Assembly (NCBI RefSeq): GCF_000014005.1
Contig: NC_008009.1
Span: 2,418,001 to 2,482,000, forward strand
Length of the DNA: 64,000 nucleotides
DNA from: Candidatus Koribacter versatilis Ellin345
GTDB taxonomy: Bacteria; Acidobacteriota; Terriglobia; Terriglobales; Acidobacteriaceae
Direction: 5' to 3'
Numbering within the stretch: the stretch's first letter is position 1; every line of letters starts with the position of its first letter. Of this stretch, positions 1-9,818 are shown one piece after another. The translations under genes were made by a program, and so were the position numbers. Under the pieces are notes generated by a model, which had not been told where the DNA came from, made no database searches, and saw only the letters and a program-made list of their open reading frames with translations.

Positions 1-98
1 GCGAAGGGATAGAAGCGGATGTGCATCACGGGCATCGGCGCCCGCGGACGCAACTCGCGATAGGTTTCCTGGAAGATTTCGTGGATACGGCTGGTCAA
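1..98 (-). CDS. N-terminal fragment, possible SprT-like protein
   Basis: The 5' end of a minus-strand gene runs off the left edge of the window. The frame opens with TTG at 98 after an in-frame TAA and gives 32 residues, beginning LTSRIHEIFQETYREL and ending in a FYPF motif. The fragment resembles from memory the start of SprT/M48-like proteins seen in Acidobacteriota, but no catalytic HExxH is within the window, so the family is only suggested. It lies 25 bp downstream of the three-gene operon at 124-2368, on the same strand, and may be its last member. Confidence 0.35.
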   Translation of the reverse strand, partial: MTSRIHEIFQETYRELRPRAPMPVMHIRFYPF

Positions 99-123
99 AG
101 CAATTTCAGATTAGCACGCGCGG

Positions 124-666
124 CTATTCTTCTTTTTTGAGCTTCTTGTCTTTCGCGAGTGCATTCTGCTCCTGCAAGATGTGGCGGGCGTCGTCAGCGT
201 AATTGTTCAGCGACTCGGTCGCATCCTGTAGCACGAACTTGTATTGTTCTGCGTCCGGCGGGGCCTCAGGGCCATTGGTCTTTTCTGAAATCGCTCGCAA
301 CTCCGCCTGGAATTCGCTGGAGCCCTCGATCACAATTTTCAGCGATTTCCGAATGTCCCATTTGTCGGCGTGGTAGGTTTCCACGTTGTCGCCGATCTCG
401 TCACAGAGGGTTGCGAAGTCTTCCAGGAGATCGTGCAGTTGCTTGCTGCGGTCCTTTGCTTTCGTATCGGCGAGCACCTGCTGGATGCTGGTCAGCCGGG
501 CGCGAGCGAACCCTACATACAACTTCAGGCGTTCGTTCGGCTCTTGAGCAGTATCGCGAAGTTTGTCGGCTTCTTCCGCGTTGAGCGGATCGCGGCCGAT
601 CTTCCGCTGCGCGAGCAGGGGACTACACAGCACCAATCCCAGGAGCAACGCGGCCGCGAGCCTCAT
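124..666 (-). CDS. Secreted helical protein of unknown function
   Basis: A protein of 180 residues. Residues 1-19 form a classical signal peptide with a likely cut after LAQ. The rest is charged and predicted to be almost entirely helical, with no recognised domain and a Lys-rich C-terminus. Its ATG shares one base with the TGA of the preceding gene (TGATG), so the two are translationally coupled. It is the third gene of an operon with another small secreted helical protein and a TPR protein, which suggests an envelope or periplasmic role. I do not recognise the family. Confidence 0.75.
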   Translation of the reverse strand: MRLAAALLLGLVLCSPLLAQRKIGRDPLNAEEADKLRDTAQEPNERLKLYVGFARARLTSIQQVLADTKAKDRSKQLHDLLEDFATLCDEIGDNVETYHADKWDIRKSLKIVIEGSSEFQAELRAISEKTNGPEAPPDAEQYKFVLQDATESLNNYADDARHILQEQNALAKDKKLKKEE

Positions 667-1088
667 CAGTGTTTTCTCTTGAACATCTCTTCGAGCAGAT
701 TGTTCCGTGCCGTGTCCACGGCGTCGATGACCTGCTGTACCGCATCCTGCTGGTCAAAGGGGCGGCTGTTCTTCACATCCACGAGGCGGTTTACGATCTT
801 CCGAAGGTTGATTTCAGTTTCCTTCTCACGCTTGCTTGATTCGATGGCTGCGTCTGATGCCATCTTGGCATAGTCGGCTATCTCTTTCAGGTGGGCAGCA
901 CCCTCGGTGTCTTTACCTTGCTTAAATGCGCTGTCGGCAGCCTTGGCAGCTTGTTCCGCAGCTTCTAGAGCATATTTCGCTTTGTCCGCCCCTGAGGCGG
1001 ATTCGGCTTTTGTTTTGTTTTCAGTTTGTGCAACCGCAAACAACGCGAGGAACACCACGACGACTGCGAGCGCGACACTTCGCATCAT
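666..1088 (-). CDS. Small secreted Ala-rich helical protein of unknown function
   Basis: A protein of 140 residues with an N-terminal hydrophobic signal (about 1-20, AVAQ cut site), then an Ala/Lys-rich helical region (ADKAKYALEAAEQAAKAA) likely to form a coiled or helical bundle. The start overlaps the stop of the upstream TPR gene by 4 bases (ATGA). A second ATG directly follows the first, so the true start could be 1085. There is no recognised domain. Its placement between a TPR protein and a second secreted helical protein argues that the three act together in the periplasm. Confidence 0.75.
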   Translation of the reverse strand: MMRSVALAVVVVFLALFAVAQTENKTKAESASGADKAKYALEAAEQAAKAADSAFKQGKDTEGAAHLKEIADYAKMASDAAIESSKREKETEINLRKIVNRLVDVKNSRPFDQQDAVQQVIDAVDTARNNLLEEMFKRKH

Positions 1089-2368
1089 TTCTTTCTCGAT
1101 TCAGGGTCTATTGCGATAAGACGGTGCCGCGCCTGCCATTCCTGGTCGGGAAATTTGCCATCCGATACCGCCAGGAACTTCTTATAGGCCGCGATTGCGT
1201 CTTTTACTAAGCGGAGATTATCGTAATTCGTCGCACGAAGGAAGTAGGTACCCTGATTTTCCGGATAGAACTTTGCCCGCGCGTCCAACGCCTTGAGCGA
1301 CAGCGCATAATCTTTGTTCTCGGCGGCAGCAAACGCCAGGTCGTTGTACGCCTCTCCCATGTTCGGATTCAGCTTGATAGCAATCAGCGCCTGCTCCTGC
1401 GCCTCCGCGTTCTTATGAAGCCGCAGTAGGGCATTCCCGTACAACTCACGCAGGGCGGCGTCATTCGGCTTCGCCTGCACCAATTGTGCGTAGGCCGCCG
1501 CCGCCTCTTTATACTTCTTGGCCGCAAGATAGAAATCCGCTGCCGACTTCTGGGCTTCCCCGTCATTCGGAAGCAGCTTGAGAGCGGCGTCGTACGCGGC
1601 CGTCGCGTCATCGTCCTTGTTCTCAGCTGCCAGAACCCGCGCCAACTGCAGCTGTGCGTTGCTGTTCGTTGGATCGCCCGCCAGAATCTTCCGCAGCATG
1701 GTCTCGGATTCTGGTAGCCGTTTCGCGTTCAGGTAGATGTTCGCCAGCCCGGTGATTGCCTCTTTTGAGCCAGGATCCAGCGCCAGGACTACCTGATACT
1801 CGCGCTCCGCACCCGCCGTGTCCTTCGCTATTTCATACATCTGCGCCGCGCTCAGATGCGGCTCCGGATCTTTCGACTTGAACTTCGCGGCCTGCTGATA
1901 GGCCTCGGCCGCCCGCTGCGGGGATTCCTTGCTCAGAACGTGCCCCAGCGACAGCCATGCCCGGAAATATCCCTCTTCCGGATGGCTTGTGGGTTTCAGC
2001 GTCGTAGCCACGGCCAGGTATTTCGCCGCGTCTGGATTGCCAAGTTTCGCAAGTGAGATACCGAGATTCAGATTGCTCTCAAAGATGTCCGGCTTGGCGT
2101 CGACTGAATACCGGTATGCCTCGGCTGCCTCTCGGGTCTTGTCTTGGGAGGTGTAAACGTAGCCGAGGTCGAACCACGCCCGGTAGTCCTTGGGCTCCTG
2201 CGAGGTGGCGTCCTTCAGAAGTGTCTCGGCCGCCGCCCAATCCTGCTTGCCGATCGCCGTTTCGGCCTGGTCCACCGGAGACGCTGCAGCCACCTTCGCA
2301 GGCTGACGCGTTTGCGCCGATGCACAGCCAAGCGCCAGAATTGCCACCAGCCACGCACGACGCATCAA
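1085..2368 (-). CDS. Exported tetratricopeptide-repeat protein
   Basis: A protein of 427 residues with an N-terminal export signal (about 1-19). The sequence LALGC could be a poor lipobox, so lipoprotein or ordinary signal-peptidase processing are both possible. From about residue 30 to 400 it is built of roughly ten tandem TPR units, for example AWFDLGYVYTSQDKTREAAE and AYNDLAFAAAENKDYALSL. TPR arrays are protein-protein interaction scaffolds, and no enzyme domain is attached. It is the first gene of a tight three-gene operon (4-base and 1-base overlaps) with two small secreted helical proteins, which are plausible partners. Confidence 0.85.
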   Translation of the reverse strand: MMRRAWLVAILALGCASAQTRQPAKVAAASPVDQAETAIGKQDWAAAETLLKDATSQEPKDYRAWFDLGYVYTSQDKTREAAEAYRYSVDAKPDIFESNLNLGISLAKLGNPDAAKYLAVATTLKPTSHPEEGYFRAWLSLGHVLSKESPQRAAEAYQQAAKFKSKDPEPHLSAAQMYEIAKDTAGAEREYQVVLALDPGSKEAITGLANIYLNAKRLPESETMLRKILAGDPTNSNAQLQLARVLAAENKDDDATAAYDAALKLLPNDGEAQKSAADFYLAAKKYKEAAAAYAQLVQAKPNDAALRELYGNALLRLHKNAEAQEQALIAIKLNPNMGEAYNDLAFAAAENKDYALSLKALDARAKFYPENQGTYFLRATNYDNLRLVKDAIAAYKKFLAVSDGKFPDQEWQARHRLIAIDPESRKK

Positions 2369-2422
2369 CCGAGACGTCCTCCGGGAGCCAAAGCCCGTCG
2401 CTTAGACGTACGGCGGCAGGGT

Positions 2423-5344
2423 TCAGTCATGCGACCCATTTCCGTGGATCGGAAGATATTTCGCCAGCCACTGGCCGGTATACGAGCCTTTGGTCTTCGC
2501 GACCTTTTCCGGTGTTCCGGTTACGACCAGGTTTCCGCCGCGATTTCCGCCCTCCGGCCCTAGGTCGATCACCCAATCCGCCGTCTTCACCACGTCGAGG
2601 TTATGTTCGATCACGATAATCGACCCGCCGGCGTCGATCAGCTTCTTGAACGCCGCCAGAAGTTTGCTCACGTCGTCGAAGTGCAGCCCCGTCGTCGGTT
2701 CATCGAAGATGTAGAGCATCCGTGGATGCCGCCGAATCGGTTTGCCGTCCTCGGTCGTCGCCGGACGGCCGACGTCCCTCATCTTCGGCTGCAGATGCAG
2801 CGCCAGCTTCATGCGCTGCGCCTCGCCACCACTCAACGTGGTTGCCGACTGCCCCAGCCTCAAATATCCCAGCCCCACTTCGTCGAGCACACGCAGCTTG
2901 TCCACGATCTTCGGCGATCCGCTGAAGAACTGCAGCGCCGACTTCACCGTCAGATCCAGCACCTCGTGGATGTTCTTCCCGTGATACCGAATCTCAAGAA
3001 TCTCCGGCTTGTACCGCGTCCCCTTGCACTCCTCGCAGATTAGTTCCACATCGGCGAGGAACTGCATTTCGACCGTCACAGTTCCGTCGCCCTGGCAGTT
3101 TTCGCAACGCCCGCCCGGAATATTGAACGAGAAATGTCCCGCCGCGTAACCGCGCTTCTGCGACTCAGGCAGGGAAGCGAAGTGTTCGCGGATCGCGTCA
3201 AACGCCTTGATGTAGGTGATGGGGTTCGATCGCGGGGTGCGCCCGATCGGCGACTGGTCCACCAGCACAACTTCGTCGATGTACTCGGCGCCTTCGATGC
3301 TCTCGAACCCGCTGAGTTGCAGCCCGGTCACCTGCCGCTTCTCGGTCGCCAGCCCTTGGTACAGGATGTCATGCACCAGAGTAGATTTCCCGCTCCCCGA
3401 CACGCCCGTGATCACCACCATCATCCCCAGCGGAATCTCGACATCGATCCCCTTGAGATTGTGAGCGTAGGCGTTCTTCACCACGATCTTCCGCGAGTTC
3501 GGCTCCCGCCGCTGCGTCGGCATCGGAATATGCAACTCGTCCGCAAGATACCGCCCCGTCAGCGATGCCGAGTTCTTCTTGATCTCGTTGTAGGTCCCCG
3601 CCGCCACCAACTTGCCGCCATTTTCCCCGGCGCCCGGCCCTAGGTCGAGAATGCGGTCGGCCGTCTGCATGATCTCCGGATCATGCTCCACCACCAGGAT
3701 AGTGTTTCCCAGATCGCGCAGGTCATGCAGGATGTGGATCAACCGGTTCGTATCTCGACTGTGCAGCCCGATCGATGGCTCATCCAACACATACAGCGTC
3801 CCCACTAGCCGTGATCCCAGCGAAGTCGCCAATTGAATCCGCTGTGCTTCGCCCCCGCTCAGCGTCGAAGCCAGCCGGTTGAGGCTCAAATACTCCAGTC
3901 CAACTTCGTTCAGGAAGCGCAGCAAGCTCTGGATCTCTTCCAGCAGCTTGCCCGCGATCTCCGTCTCTTCGCGGGTGAGCTGGATCGTCGAAAAGAACTT
4001 CGTTGCCTCCTCGACCGTCATCGCCGTCACTTCGCAGATGTTCTTCCCCGCGACGCGTACATTGCGTGCCTCGGTGCGCAGCCGCGCTCCGCCGCAACTG
4101 GAACACTGCGAATACCCGCGATACCGGCTCAGGAACACCCGCACGTGCAGCTTGTACTTCTTGCGCTCGAGATGATTGAAGAACCCCCGCACCCCGGGAT
4201 ACTTGCCGTCGCCCTCGATCAGCACATCACGTTGCTCTTTGGTCAGCTCGCGCCAGGGCGTATCCAATGGAATACCCACGCTCCGCGCATAACGCTTCAT
4301 CTCCGTCCCCAGCGGACGATACTTCGGCTTCGTCCACGGCTCAATCGCGCCCCCATTCAAGGTCAGCGTTGGATCGGGCACCACCAGGTCCATATCGAAA
4401 TCGATGGTGTTCCCAAACCCCTGGCACTTCGGACACGCCCCATACGGATTGTTGAACGAAAACAGCCGCGGCTCCGGTTCGTCGTACTTCACATGACAGT
4501 TCTTGCACTCAAATCGCTGCGCAAATCGAAGGCGTTCTGGCGCTCCGCCCTCTTCACGCGGCGCGGTTTCAAAAATGACTTCGCCGGCTTCGCGGTACGC
4601 CGACTCAATCGCATCCACAATGCGCGAACGGTTATCCGGAGCCGTCGCAATTCGATCCACCAGCAGATAAACGGGCTTCGAGAAATCGATATCGAGCAGC
4701 GACTCCGGCGTTGAGAATTCGAAAATCTGTCCCGTCTGGAAGAGCCGATTGAATCCCCGCTTGCGTAGCTCGAACAGCCGCTCTTTCGTCAACTCATCCT
4801 GTGCCGGTGCAGTTTGCTTCTTAGGCTTGCGACCTTTCGGCTTCTTTTCCGGTTCGACCGGGGCCGGAGCCTGCACCAGAGGAAAGAGCACATTAAAGCG
4901 CGTCCCCTCCGGCATCGCCAGCAACCGGTCGGCGATCTCGTCGACGGTATCTTTCTTGACCTCGCCGCCGCAGTTGTCGCAGTAGGTCCGGCCCACACGG
5001 GCGAAGAGCAGCCGCAGATAGTCGTAGATCTCCGTCGCCGTCGCCACCGTCGAGCGCGGATTGCGGGTGCTATTTTTCTGCTTGATCGCTACCGCCGGTG
5101 CGATACCGTCAATCAGGTCGGCATCCGGCTTCTCAATGCGCTCCAGGAACTGCCGCGCATACGCCGACAGCGACTCCACATACCGCCTCTGCCCCTCGGC
5201 ATAAATCGTGTCAAAGGCCAGGGAGGACTTGCCCGAGCCAGAAACCCCGGTCACAACCGTGAGCTGGTTGTGCGGAATCTCCACGTCAATGTTCTTTAAA
5301 TTGTGTACCCGCGCACCGCGGACAATAATGCTCTCGTTCGACAT
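2423..5344 (-). CDS. uvrA: Excinuclease ABC subunit A (UvrA)
   Basis: The damage-recognition ATPase of nucleotide excision repair, acting as a dimer with UvrB. Both ABC modules are complete: Walker A GVSGSGKS at about 33-40, a CxxC...CxxC zinc finger (CKNC, CPKC), signature [12 protein letters not shown] and Walker [11 protein letters not shown] in the first half; [10 protein letters not shown], a second zinc finger (CENC, CEEC), [12 protein letters not shown] and FDEPTTGLH in the second. The chosen ATG ([10 protein letters not shown]) matches the family start; a GTG 18 bases upstream is the alternative. Oddities are a Lys-rich insert ([11 protein letters not shown]) in the UvrB-binding region and about 20 extra residues ([15 protein letters not shown]) between the second signature and Walker B. 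No LexA box was seen upstream. Confidence 0.97.
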   Translation of the reverse strand: MSNESIIVRGARVHNLKNIDVEIPHNQLTVVTGVSGSGKSSLAFDTIYAEGQRRYVESLSAYARQFLERIEKPDADLIDGIAPAVAIKQKNSTRNPRSTVATATEIYDYLRLLFARVGRTYCDNCGGEVKKDTVDEIADRLLAMPEGTRFNVLFPLVQAPAPVEPEKKPKGRKPKKQTAPAQDELTKERLFELRKRGFNRLFQTGQIFEFSTPESLLDIDFSKPVYLLVDRIATAPDNRSRIVDAIESAYREAGEVIFETAPREEGGAPERLRFAQRFECKNCHVKYDEPEPRLFSFNNPYGACPKCQGFGNTIDFDMDLVVPDPTLTLNGGAIEPWTKPKYRPLGTEMKRYARSVGIPLDTPWRELTKEQRDVLIEGDGKYPGVRGFFNHLERKKYKLHVRVFLSRYRGYSQCSSCGGARLRTEARNVRVAGKNICEVTAMTVEEATKFFSTIQLTREETEIAGKLLEEIQSLLRFLNEVGLEYLSLNRLASTLSGGEAQRIQLATSLGSRLVGTLYVLDEPSIGLHSRDTNRLIHILHDLRDLGNTILVVEHDPEIMQTADRILDLGPGAGENGGKLVAAGTYNEIKKNSASLTGRYLADELHIPMPTQRREPNSRKIVVKNAYAHNLKGIDVEIPLGMMVVITGVSGSGKSTLVHDILYQGLATEKRQVTGLQLSGFESIEGAEYIDEVVLVDQSPIGRTPRSNPITYIKAFDAIREHFASLPESQKRGYAAGHFSFNIPGGRCENCQGDGTVTVEMQFLADVELICEECKGTRYKPEILEIRYHGKNIHEVLDLTVKSALQFFSGSPKIVDKLRVLDEVGLGYLRLGQSATTLSGGEAQRMKLALHLQPKMRDVGRPATTEDGKPIRRHPRMLYIFDEPTTGLHFDDVSKLLAAFKKLIDAGGSIIVIEHNLDVVKTADWVIDLGPEGGNRGGNLVVTGTPEKVAKTKGSYTGQWLAKYLPIHGNGSHD

Positions 5345-5457
5345 CGGCCCCGTAACAAGCACCCCAATCCGGGCGGAGGAATTTCCGCAGGGCTACAGAA
5401 GGGCTCCGGAGGAGTGCAGAGTCTTTCTATTTTACTAGAGAGTCGCGGATCTTGGCC

Positions 5458-6222
5458 CTACACCCCGCTAAAGTACATCAGCGCGAACAGATATACCCAC
5501 AACACGCCCATGAAGTGCCAGAAGATGCTGGTCGCGTCGATGATCAGCCGATAGTTCTCGGGCGCCCGCCGCACAAAAGACACCACACCCGCATAGGTCA
5601 GTGCCGTAATTCCCGCCAGCAAATGCGCCGCGTGGGCTCCCGTCAGGATGAAGAAGAACGAGCTGCTGATCATCGTCCCCATATACAGGCCGTGATGGTG
5701 CAGCATCCCCCACGCCCGATACTGCCCATACAGGAACCCTCCCGCCAGCATCAGGGTCGCTCCGAGCCAGGGGAATCCAACTTCGCGCCCCAAGCTCACG
5801 CCGGGCACATGCAGTCCAAACAGCGCCACGCGTCGTCGCGCCTGCTTCCGGGCCAATTCCAATGTAAAGCTGCTCAGTGCCAGCAGGATGGTATTCAGGA
5901 ACAGGAGCTTTAAAGGCAGGCTGACTGGGGTCCAGTCCGAAACGTAATTGTTGGTCGCCATGTCATACCGCGTGCCCGACTTCCGCGCCAGCATCAGCGA
6001 ACTGAAGCCGACAAAGAGCATCACGATCGAAGCGAGAACGATATAAACCGCAAGCTTAACGCGGCGCAGGCGCTCCGGATAACTGGGAAAGCGGTCGTCA
6101 TCGCCGCCACCGCGATGCCCATCTCCACCCCAGTCGTAATCTACAGGGATCGGACCACGACCACCGCCATTCGAGGTGATCGGATCGCGAGAGCGGAGTC
6201 CGGAGCCGGGAGGCATATGCAT
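5458..6222 (-). CDS. coxC: Cytochrome c oxidase subunit III-like protein
   Basis: A heme-copper oxidase subunit III family membrane protein of 254 residues. After a Gly/Asp-rich cytoplasmic tail (about 1-50, GGGRGPIPVDYDWGGDGHRGGG) come about five membrane helices. The family signature ends are clear: TGAHAAHLLAG in one helix and IFWHFMGVLWVYLFALMYF at the C-terminus. ATG at 6222 was preferred over a longer frame whose N-terminus is Pro/Arg-rich and unlike the family; ATG at 6216 is equally possible. No subunit I, II or assembly gene lies nearby, so this is an orphan subunit, perhaps for an alternative oxidase encoded elsewhere. Confidence 0.85.
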   Translation of the reverse strand: MHMPPGSGLRSRDPITSNGGGRGPIPVDYDWGGDGHRGGGDDDRFPSYPERLRRVKLAVYIVLASIVMLFVGFSSLMLARKSGTRYDMATNNYVSDWTPVSLPLKLLFLNTILLALSSFTLELARKQARRRVALFGLHVPGVSLGREVGFPWLGATLMLAGGFLYGQYRAWGMLHHHGLYMGTMISSSFFFILTGAHAAHLLAGITALTYAGVVSFVRRAPENYRLIIDATSIFWHFMGVLWVYLFALMYFSGV

Positions 6223-6375
6223 TGGGATGCAATTCCGCGCTGAAGGAAGCCCAATCGGCAGAAGCGGCGGCGAGAGGTTTCGCCGTCCCCCACATCCGAT
6301 AGGCGGGAGGATATCACAGGGTGGTGTGACGTGGGGAGGCGCGGGACGGGCGTCCAAGAAAAATTTACGATTCGC

Positions 6376-7956
6376 CTAATTGAAGTGCTTCGTCTTAGGC
6401 CAAATCTCTTGCAGGTTCCATTTGAACCCGCGGCAGTGATAGATATTCAGCCACTCGTCGGGCCTGGACAGCGGGTACTCGGCCGTCCCAATGATCGAGT
6501 ACGAAGCGCACTTCGTCTGCATGTTGCGCTCGTCATCATCGCCCAGCACGATCAGGCTCTCCCCTGTATACTGCCGCGGCCCCCAGATCCAATAGCTCTG
6601 GTGGTTGCCAATAGACTTTGGCAGCCCGTACTTCGGCCCGAAGAAATCAATCGCGCCCGCGTCACCATAGTTGTTTGCGAAGATCGCAGTCTTGGCCTTT
6701 TCCTCTGGCGAAAGCGTGTTGTAGTACGCGGCCACCTTCTGCACCATCTGCTCCCATCCGAACATGTCGGCATAAAGCTGCGGCAGCTTGCCTTCTCGCT
6801 GGTGCTCGAACTTCTGCTGGTGGATCCCCATCTTCTCCTCGTAGGCGATGAACTTATCCACCGGCAGGATGGGCACGATCATCGGCGCGTAAATCAGGCT
6901 GATCGCCGCGATCAATACCGCCGTCAAGGGCTTTACCCATACCCAACCGCGCTTCTGCGTCGCGGCACCCAGTCCCACAGCGCCCCCCGCGAACACGATC
7001 GGGTACACCGCCGCCACGTAGTACGTCTTTCCGTGCAGCCCCATGATCGCGAGCAGAAAAACCAAAAACGCACAGTTCAGCGTCCGATAGCTGCGGCCTG
7101 CTTTGGTAAATCCGTAGATCACGGAAGCAATCACAAGAATGCCGGCGGCAAAGCCGATCATCTCCAACTGCGCCTTCAGGAATCCCAACGGACCAAGCAC
7201 CACGTCGCGACCACTCTCGCGTACGTTACGCATCAGTTCAAGGAAAGGGAAGTGGTGCTTCCACTGCCATAGGAAATTCGGCAGGCAGATTGCCGCCCCG
7301 AGCAGGCATCCCAGCCAAAACCACTTCTGCTTTAGGCTGCTCCGCAACGGCGTTAACACTACGCCCACGATCAGTCCCACAATCCAGAACGCAATTCCAT
7401 ACTTGTTGAGCAGCGTGATTCCCGTCAGCCCGCCCACCGCCAGCCAGAGCCTCTGGTTTCCGGTATTCACAATCCGCACGACGCAGTAGGCAATCGCGAC
7501 CCATAGCAGCGGATCAAACGCATTCATCGTGAACAGATGTCCGAACGCCAGCCCAATCGGCGCCATCAGCGTGGCCAGCGCTGCCAAAAACATCGCCCAG
7601 CGACGCCCACCCAGCTCCCGTGCCAGCATTCCCGCCAAGAAGATGCTCCCCGCATGCGCCAGCGCCGGCAAAAGCCTCAGCGCATAGAGAGACGTTCCAA
7701 TCGTGTGCTGGAGTAGCCACGCCAGCCAGCCGATCATTGGCGGCTGATCCACGTACCCCCACGCCGGATGCTCCCCGCACGCCAGGTAATACAGCTCATC
7801 GCGGAAATACCCGTAGTTCGGACCCGCGACTGCGTACACCACCAACCGGAGCCCCGCCAGCACGAGCACGAGCGTTATTCCCGACGTCCAGCGCGCTCGG
7901 TTTCTTTCCTCGGCGTGTTGCCTCGTCAAAACAGCAAGCGGCATCCCAGCACTCAT
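6376..7956 (-). CDS. GT39/ArnT-like membrane glycosyltransferase
   Basis: An integral membrane protein of 526 residues with about ten to twelve helices and a C-terminal soluble domain (about 390-526). The first extracytoplasmic loop has the acidic pair typical of the PMT/ArnT superfamily (YFRDELYYLACGEHPAWGYVD). Family members transfer a sugar from a polyprenyl-phosphate carrier to a lipid or protein on the outer face of the inner membrane. The donor and acceptor cannot be read from sequence. It is flanked by unrelated genes with intergenic gaps, so it is probably transcribed alone. Confidence 0.85.
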   Translation of the reverse strand: MSAGMPLAVLTRQHAEERNRARWTSGITLVLVLAGLRLVVYAVAGPNYGYFRDELYYLACGEHPAWGYVDQPPMIGWLAWLLQHTIGTSLYALRLLPALAHAGSIFLAGMLARELGGRRWAMFLAALATLMAPIGLAFGHLFTMNAFDPLLWVAIAYCVVRIVNTGNQRLWLAVGGLTGITLLNKYGIAFWIVGLIVGVVLTPLRSSLKQKWFWLGCLLGAAICLPNFLWQWKHHFPFLELMRNVRESGRDVVLGPLGFLKAQLEMIGFAAGILVIASVIYGFTKAGRSYRTLNCAFLVFLLAIMGLHGKTYYVAAVYPIVFAGGAVGLGAATQKRGWVWVKPLTAVLIAAISLIYAPMIVPILPVDKFIAYEEKMGIHQQKFEHQREGKLPQLYADMFGWEQMVQKVAAYYNTLSPEEKAKTAIFANNYGDAGAIDFFGPKYGLPKSIGNHQSYWIWGPRQYTGESLIVLGDDDERNMQTKCASYSIIGTAEYPLSRPDEWLNIYHCRGFKWNLQEIWPKTKHFN

Positions 7957-7999
7957 GGAGCTTAGTACGCTCTTCGTCCGTGGATAGTTCCTGATTGCG

Positions 8000-8905
8000 C
8001 TACATCAACTTCAGCGATCGCAACCATCGATCAAGCAGGGTGGGCCACGTTCCTAACACGGGATCCTGTGCGGCCAATCCCACGCCGTGTGGGCCTGAGT
8101 TGTACACATGCAGTTCCACAGGAACTCCTGCGTTTTGCAATGCCTGGTAAAACGACGTGCTCGTGCGAACGGGCACCGTGTCGTCATCGGCCGTGTGGAA
8201 AATAAATGTCGGCGGCGTCTTTTTCGAGACTCCCCGCAACGGCGAATACTGAATGAAGTTGGCGCACTTGTCTGACGGAATCTCCAGCACGGAGCAATAG
8301 GAAATCCAATCCCCTTGCTTCAATTCCATCGCATTCAGCCACGGATACACCAGCACCATGAACTTCAGCCGGCTGCTCAGCCGATCAACCGGATCTCGCG
8401 CGCCGGGATCGCCGTCATCGGAGGTAGTGGCCGCCATCGCCGTCAAGTGTCCACCCGCCGAAAATCCAAGCATCCCAATCCGCTCGGGATCGATCCCGAA
8501 CTGCTGCGCACGCGACCGCACCATGCGCACTGCACGTTGTGCGTCTTGCAACGGTGCGGGATAGAGATAGCGCGGCCCCAGCCGATACTTCAATACAAAA
8601 GCTGTGAACCCTCTTGAAGTGAACCAGTCCGCAACCTCACGCCCCTCGTGGATTGACGCCAGCATCTTGTAAGCACCGCCAGGCACCACGATCACCGCCG
8701 GATGGTTCGGCGGCGCATCCCACGGCTCAAACACCGTCAGCGTCGGAATGTCGTCGTCGGTGGCGCTGATCGCGCCGGGCGCCGCGCTATCCCAAAGCCG
8801 AATGGTCTGGATGTGGAGGTATTTGTCGGAGGCCGAATCCGGCTGCGCAAATGCCGCAACGGAAGCCAGGATGAACAGGACAACAAGACCGCTAAGCTTC
8901 AGCAT
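8000..8905 (-). CDS. Secreted alpha/beta hydrolase (acetyl-xylan-esterase-like)
   Basis: A protein of 301 residues; signal peptide about 1-20 (SVAAFAQ). The alpha/beta-hydrolase elements are in order: oxyanion-loop VPGGAY at about 74, nucleophile elbow GFSAGG, acid DDDTVP and catalytic His in SGPHGVG. This pattern is that of the BD-FAE/endo-xylanase-type carbohydrate esterases, so a secreted esterase removing acyl groups from polysaccharide is likely, though the substrate is inferred. ATG at 8905 was chosen because it begins the signal peptide. It follows the CYTH gene by 14 bp and probably shares its transcript. Confidence 0.87.
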   Translation of the reverse strand: MLKLSGLVVLFILASVAAFAQPDSASDKYLHIQTIRLWDSAAPGAISATDDDIPTLTVFEPWDAPPNHPAVIVVPGGAYKMLASIHEGREVADWFTSRGFTAFVLKYRLGPRYLYPAPLQDAQRAVRMVRSRAQQFGIDPERIGMLGFSAGGHLTAMAATTSDDGDPGARDPVDRLSSRLKFMVLVYPWLNAMELKQGDWISYCSVLEIPSDKCANFIQYSPLRGVSKKTPPTFIFHTADDDTVPVRTSTSFYQALQNAGVPVELHVYNSGPHGVGLAAQDPVLGTWPTLLDRWLRSLKLM

Positions 8906-8919
8906 CGAGTGTTCTCCGT

Positions 8920-9480
8920 TTACTTCGTGCCGCACTCCGCAAAGGTCATGTTCGCAGCCTTACGATTTGAACTCCTCACGAACTGCTGAAACAGCTCGGC
9001 ATACGACGACGTAATGTACTGATCCTCCGAAATCCCAAGCAGCTTCGCCACATGGTCGATCCAATCCGGTTCGCCTTCGATTTCACCAAATTCCCCGACC
9101 GGCGTGTGATCGAGCACCACATCGCCTTTCCCGTCAGTCCATTCCGCGCGGAACTTCTCGTACCGGAACGACGGCTTCAATCCCAACGCTTCAAAGATCT
9201 CTTCCAGCTTTTGCCCATCGCCAATTGAGGTCTCAGTCTCTTTGCGCGACTTATGCTTACCGGCTTTGCCCTTCGCCTTGTGCGTCACCTTCCACTTGCC
9301 GCCGAATTCGCGAATGCGCAGCAGTTCGCCACGCCCGCGGAGCTTCGATCCTGGAAAATCGTACAGTGTATTTAGCTCGTGGGTAGACGCAGTTTTCTCG
9401 CGGAATTGGTTGGCGCGGAGACTTTCTTCGAGGGCTTTCCGGTCAGCGATCCGGAACTTGATTTCGACTTCGTTCGCCAT
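8920..9480 (-). CDS. CYTH-domain (class IV adenylate cyclase/thiamine-triphosphatase-like) protein
   Basis: A protein of 186 residues carrying the CYTH signature ExExK at residues 4-8 (EVEIKF), followed by alternating basic and acidic strands (LRIREFGGKWKVTHKAKGK, VVLDHTPVGEFGEIEG) that line the triphosphate tunnel. The family hydrolyses or cyclises organic triphosphates with Mg2+. The motif alone does not separate class IV adenylate cyclase from triphosphatase. The start is set at MANEVEIKF because the motif sits at the extreme N-terminus in the family. Only 4 bp separate it from the upstream small gene. Confidence 0.88.
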   Translation of the reverse strand: MANEVEIKFRIADRKALEESLRANQFREKTASTHELNTLYDFPGSKLRGRGELLRIREFGGKWKVTHKAKGKAGKHKSRKETETSIGDGQKLEEIFEALGLKPSFRYEKFRAEWTDGKGDVVLDHTPVGEFGEIEGEPDWIDHVAKLLGISEDQYITSSYAELFQQFVRSSNRKAANMTFAECGTK

Positions 9481-9484
9481 GCGC

Positions 9485-9760
9485 TCAGTATATCGGTCGC
9501 GGGTCTGCCAGGAACGGCGGCATGGTCTGAGGCCCACAGCCATGGTCGCGGCTGTGCTGGTTCAACGATTCGTGAGCCGCCGAATAAATCTCGTTCCAGT
9601 GCTGAACGCTATTGCGGCGCCGCCTCAGCGAGTCCGGTGAATCGGACGCAAGGCCGAGTATCTCGTGCGCCTTTCGCACAGCGAGTTCCAGCGCCTCCAA
9701 TCGCGACTGGAGACGGTGCCGCACTTCGCAGTGATCGGGTAGAACAGACTCAGTGGGCAC
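9485..9760 (-). CDS. Small hypothetical protein
   Basis: A frame of 91 residues from GTG at 9760, charged and mostly helical in its first half (CEVRHRLQSRLEALELAVRKA) and His/Pro-rich at the end. No family is recognised. Support is positional: it fills the space between the polyprenyl synthase and CYTH genes on the same strand, ending 4 bp before the CYTH start. The start codon is uncertain. Confidence 0.5.
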   Translation of the reverse strand: MPTESVLPDHCEVRHRLQSRLEALELAVRKAHEILGLASDSPDSLRRRRNSVQHWNEIYSAAHESLNQHSRDHGCGPQTMPPFLADPRPIY

Positions 9761-9818
9761 GTGGACAAGCTTAGGATGCCGAACGATGGCGAAAGGTTAG
9801 ATTGCAGAGCAGCTGGCA

